Shown: positions 61,960 through 64,000 of the stretch, piece after piece | How positions within the stretch are numbered: position 1 is the stretch's first letter | Layout: the number at the start of each line of letters is the position of its first letter | DNA from: Tagaea sp965279565 | GTDB taxonomy: Bacteria > Pseudomonadota > Alphaproteobacteria > CACIAM-22H2 | Assembly (NCBI GenBank): GCA_965279565.1 | Contig: OZ257249.1 | Location: 1,612,001 to 1,676,000 of the forward strand | Length of the DNA stretch: 64,000 nt | Reading direction: 5' to 3' | The notes under the pieces: model-generated | What the model saw: the letters and a program-made list of their open reading frames with translations, nothing else | Database searches by the model: none | What the model was told of the DNA's origin: nothing | Made by a program: the position numbers and the translations under genes

Positions 61960-61988
61960 GTCATGCCCGGGCTTGTCCCGGGCATGAC
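61960..61988. repeat. 12-bp-stem palindrome GTCATGCCCGGG-N5-CCCGGGCATGAC
   Basis: A perfect 12-bp inverted repeat with a 5-nt loop (cttgt) lies between the carboxypeptidase and thrC, followed by an AT-rich stretch (61989-62015, TATTGATATAAAACATATT) that probably holds the thrC promoter. This CATGCCCGGGCTTGTCCCGGGCATG type of sequence is known as a high-copy intergenic palindrome in alphaproteobacteria, so it may double as repeat element and terminator. Confidence 0.75.
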
Positions 61989-62078
61989 GCATAGAGTATT
62001 GATATAAAACATATTTCTCCCGTCGTTGCACACCCGGGCGCGGCGCACTAACGTCGCCCGCTCGACGCCTTTCAGGAG

Positions 62079-63485
62079 ATGCGGTTGCGCTATATCTCGA
62101 CCCGCGGCACGGCCCCCGTCCTTGCCTTCGACGACGTGCTGCTCGCCGGCCTGGCGCGTGACGGCGGCCTTTACGTGCCTGAGCACTGGCCGCAATTCTC
62201 GCCCGCCGACTGGCGTGCGCTGCGCGACGCGAGCTATGCCGACATCGCCTATGCGGTGATGCGCCCGTTCGTCGGGGGCACGATCGCTGACGCGGACCTG
62301 AAGCGCATCTGTGCGGAGACCTATACGCAGGCCGTGTTCGGCCATCCGGCCATCGCCCCGCTCAAGCAGCTGGCACCGGGCCTGTGGACGATGGAGCTGT
62401 TCCACGGCCCCACGCTCGCCTTCAAGGATTTCGCACTCCAGCTCGTCGGCCGGCTGTTCGACCACGTGCTGACCAAGCGCGCCAGCCGCGTGACCGTCAT
62501 CGGCGCCACGTCGGGCGACACCGGTTCGGCCGCCATCGCGGCGTGTCTGGGCCGCTCGGCCGTCGACGTCGTGATGCTGCACCCGCATGGCCGCGTGTCG
62601 GACGTGCAGCGCCGGCAGATGACGACGGTGCTGGCCCCCAACATCCACAACGTGGCGCTCGACGGCACGTTCGACGATTGCCAGGACGCCGTGAAGGCGA
62701 TGTTCAACGATCTGCCGTTCCGCGACGCGCACCGCCTTTCGGCGGTCAACTCGATCAACTGGGCGCGCGTCGCCGCCCAGATCGCGTATTACGCGCACGC
62801 CGCCCTGTCGCTGGGCGCGCCCGACCGCAAGGTGGGCTTCTGCGTGCCCACGGGGAATTTCGGCAACATCCTCGCGGCCTATGCGGCCAAGCGCATGGGT
62901 CTGCCGATTGACCGGCTCGTCGTCGCGACGAACCGCAACGACATCATGGCGCGCACCGTCGCCAGCGGGAAGATGGCGCTGGAAGCGGTCGCCCCCACCG
63001 TGTCGCCGTCGATGGACGTGCAGGTCTCGTCGAACTTCGAGCGCATGGTGTTCGAGCTTGCCGGGCGCGACGGGGCGACGACCGCGTCGATGATGGGCGA
63101 GTTCCGCAAGTCCGGCCGGCTCGATTTCCCGGCCAACATGCATGCGGGCCTTTCGCGCGAATTCGAATCCGGCGTGTGCGGCGAAGCGGAGACGCTGGCG
63201 GAAGTCGGCGAGACGTATCGCAATTCGGGCGAGCTCATCGACACGCACACGGCCGTCGCGTTGCACGTCGCGCGCAAGGCGCATCGTGCGGGCACGGCCC
63301 TCGTCGTGGCATCCACCGCGCACCCGGCCAAGTTCCCCGACGCGGTCGAGAAGGCGTCGGGTATACGTCCCGCACTGCCGGCACATCTCGCCAACCTGAT
63401 GACATTGCCCGAGCGCGTGACGCGCCTGCCAAACGACATGGCGAAGGTGAAGGAATTCGTCGCCGCCGCCGCGAGGCGCGCATGA
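62079..63485 (+). CDS. thrC: Threonine synthase
   Basis: 468-aa PLP enzyme converting O-phosphohomoserine to threonine. The PLP lysine lies in FHGPTLAFKDFALQLVG; GATSGDTGSAAIAACLG is the phosphate-binding loop, and NSINWARVAAQ, PTGNFGNILAAYAAKRMG and NDIM...NFERMVFELAGRD are typical of the proteobacterial fungal-like ThrC subgroup. ATG 62079. Its stop overlaps the M16 peptidase start (ATGA), a pairing common in alphaproteobacteria. Confidence 0.96.
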   Translation: MRLRYISTRGTAPVLAFDDVLLAGLARDGGLYVPEHWPQFSPADWRALRDASYADIAYAVMRPFVGGTIADADLKRICAETYTQAVFGHPAIAPLKQLAPGLWTMELFHGPTLAFKDFALQLVGRLFDHVLTKRASRVTVIGATSGDTGSAAIAACLGRSAVDVVMLHPHGRVSDVQRRQMTTVLAPNIHNVALDGTFDDCQDAVKAMFNDLPFRDAHRLSAVNSINWARVAAQIAYYAHAALSLGAPDRKVGFCVPTGNFGNILAAYAAKRMGLPIDRLVVATNRNDIMARTVASGKMALEAVAPTVSPSMDVQVSSNFERMVFELAGRDGATTASMMGEFRKSGRLDFPANMHAGLSREFESGVCGEAETLAEVGETYRNSGELIDTHTAVALHVARKAHRAGTALVVASTAHPAKFPDAVEKASGIRPALPAHLANLMTLPERVTRLPNDMAKVKEFVAAAARRA

Positions 63486-64000
63486 CGAGCGTGCGCATCG
63501 ATGCCCTTGCGGGCGGGCTTCGCGTCGCGACCGACCGGATGGACCAGGTCGAGACCGTGTCGGTCGGCGTCTATGTGGGCGCGGGCACGCGCCACGAGCC
63601 GGCGTCGCTCAACGGTGTGGCGCACATGCTCGAGCACATGGCGTTCAAGGGGACGGCACGGCGCGACGCCAAGGCGATCGCCGAGGAGATCGAGAACGTG
63701 GGCGCGTTCATGAACGCGCATACGGGGCGCGAACAGACCGCCTATTACATCAAGTGCCTGAAGGAGGACGTCGACCTCGCCCTCGACATCCTCGCCGACA
63801 TCTTCCTCAACTCCGCCTTCGATCCGGCCGAGTTCGAGCGCGAGCGCGGCGTGATCCTGCAGGAACTGGGACAGGTCGAGGACACGCCCGACGACGTGAT
63901 CTTCGACCGCTTCCAGGAAACCGCCTATCCCGACCAGGCGATCGGCAGGCCGGTGCTGGGTACGGCCGACATCATCAGGAAGCTGCCGCGCGCGGCCGCA
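63482..64000 (+). CDS. M16-family zinc peptidase, C-terminus beyond window
   Basis: 173 codons visible of a probable ~420-residue protein. The inverted zinc motif HMLEHMAFKGT (HxxEH) lies near residue 48, with ENVGAFMNAHTGREQTAYYIKCLKEDVDLALDILADI downstream, like mitochondrial processing peptidase beta or bacterial PqqL/YmxG-type peptidases. ATG 63482 overlaps the thrC stop. Role likely processing or degradation of small peptides; function unassigned. Confidence 0.92.
   Translation, partial: MTSVRIDALAGGLRVATDRMDQVETVSVGVYVGAGTRHEPASLNGVAHMLEHMAFKGTARRDAKAIAEEIENVGAFMNAHTGREQTAYYIKCLKEDVDLALDILADIFLNSAFDPAEFERERGVILQELGQVEDTPDDVIFDRFQETAYPDQAIGRPVLGTADIIRKLPRAAA

Overview
This is a GC-rich (roughly two-thirds G+C), gene-dense stretch of what looks like an alphaproteobacterial chromosome, probably from the Rhodospirillales or a relative; that placement is inference. 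The evidence is the gene content and order: lptM-lysA next to argH and a divergent tlpA; ftsEX followed by a heptose-phosphatase/YdcF/PlsC chain; a plant-type GshA; MJ0042 zinc-ribbon and TIGR02302 (DUF4175) proteins; and a ctaC-ctaD-ctaB-(small protein)-ctaG-ctaE-DUF983-surf1-...-thrC-M16 peptidase block. Almost all of it is core housekeeping DNA. I see no rRNA, tRNA, CRISPR array, insertion sequence, phage or integrase gene. The longest gene-free stretches are about 250 bp (53979-54230) and about 225 bp (42487-42711).

Layout. 1-9.1 kb: a truncated multi-PAS sensor histidine kinase, a Na/Pi cotransporter-PhoU protein with a Pho-box-like site, an orphan FliG, a 37-bp perfect inverted repeat and a DUF4175 protein. 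9.1-13.4 kb: lysA, lptM and argH (-), tlpA (+), and a zinc-ribbon membrane protein. 13.6-18.7 kb: ftsE-ftsX-gmhB-ydcF-plsC-cyclase, a tightly coupled run with mostly 4-base stop/start overlaps, ending in a predicted di-haem/[2Fe-2S] adenylate cyclase of the CyaC type. 18.7-21.9 kb: a small unknown protein, GNAT, M23 peptidase and xseA (-). 22-29.4 kb: purD, a beta-lactamase-fold hydrolase, an orphan antitoxin remnant, tadA, a C26 amidotransferase, a pseudouridine synthase, a MaoC protein, rsmD, an iron alcohol dehydrogenase and a HAD phosphatase.

29.3-38.9 kb: phnA-like, gshA and rsmE (-); then ubiA with a protein methyltransferase; a Cys-rich protein, a 2OG-Fe(II) oxygenase, ubiD, a bactofilin-like membrane protein and pmbA. 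38.9-46.6 kb: a lipid kinase, an LpxH-like phosphoesterase with a glycosyltransferase, a secreted 21-residue tandem-repeat protein, a lone fusA with a structured leader, and a ygiB/ygiC-like pair.

46.7-50.3 kb is the clearest accessory module: an ABC importer plus cyanase (cynA-cynB-cynD-cynS), preceded by a textbook sigma-54 (-24/-12) promoter. This points to nitrogen-controlled cyanate scavenging. 50.3-64 kb: uppP, tldD, a DUF3422 protein, the cytochrome c oxidase cluster with assembly factors, an M32 carboxypeptidase, thrC and the start of an M16 peptidase that runs off the window.

I do not find a clearly new multi-gene defence or biosynthetic system. The items most worth a second look are the sigma-54 cyanate operon, the redox-cyclase tail on the ftsEX/phospholipid operon, the Pho box and ATC-start problem of the phosphate transporter, the secreted tandem-repeat protein, and two repetitive palindromes.
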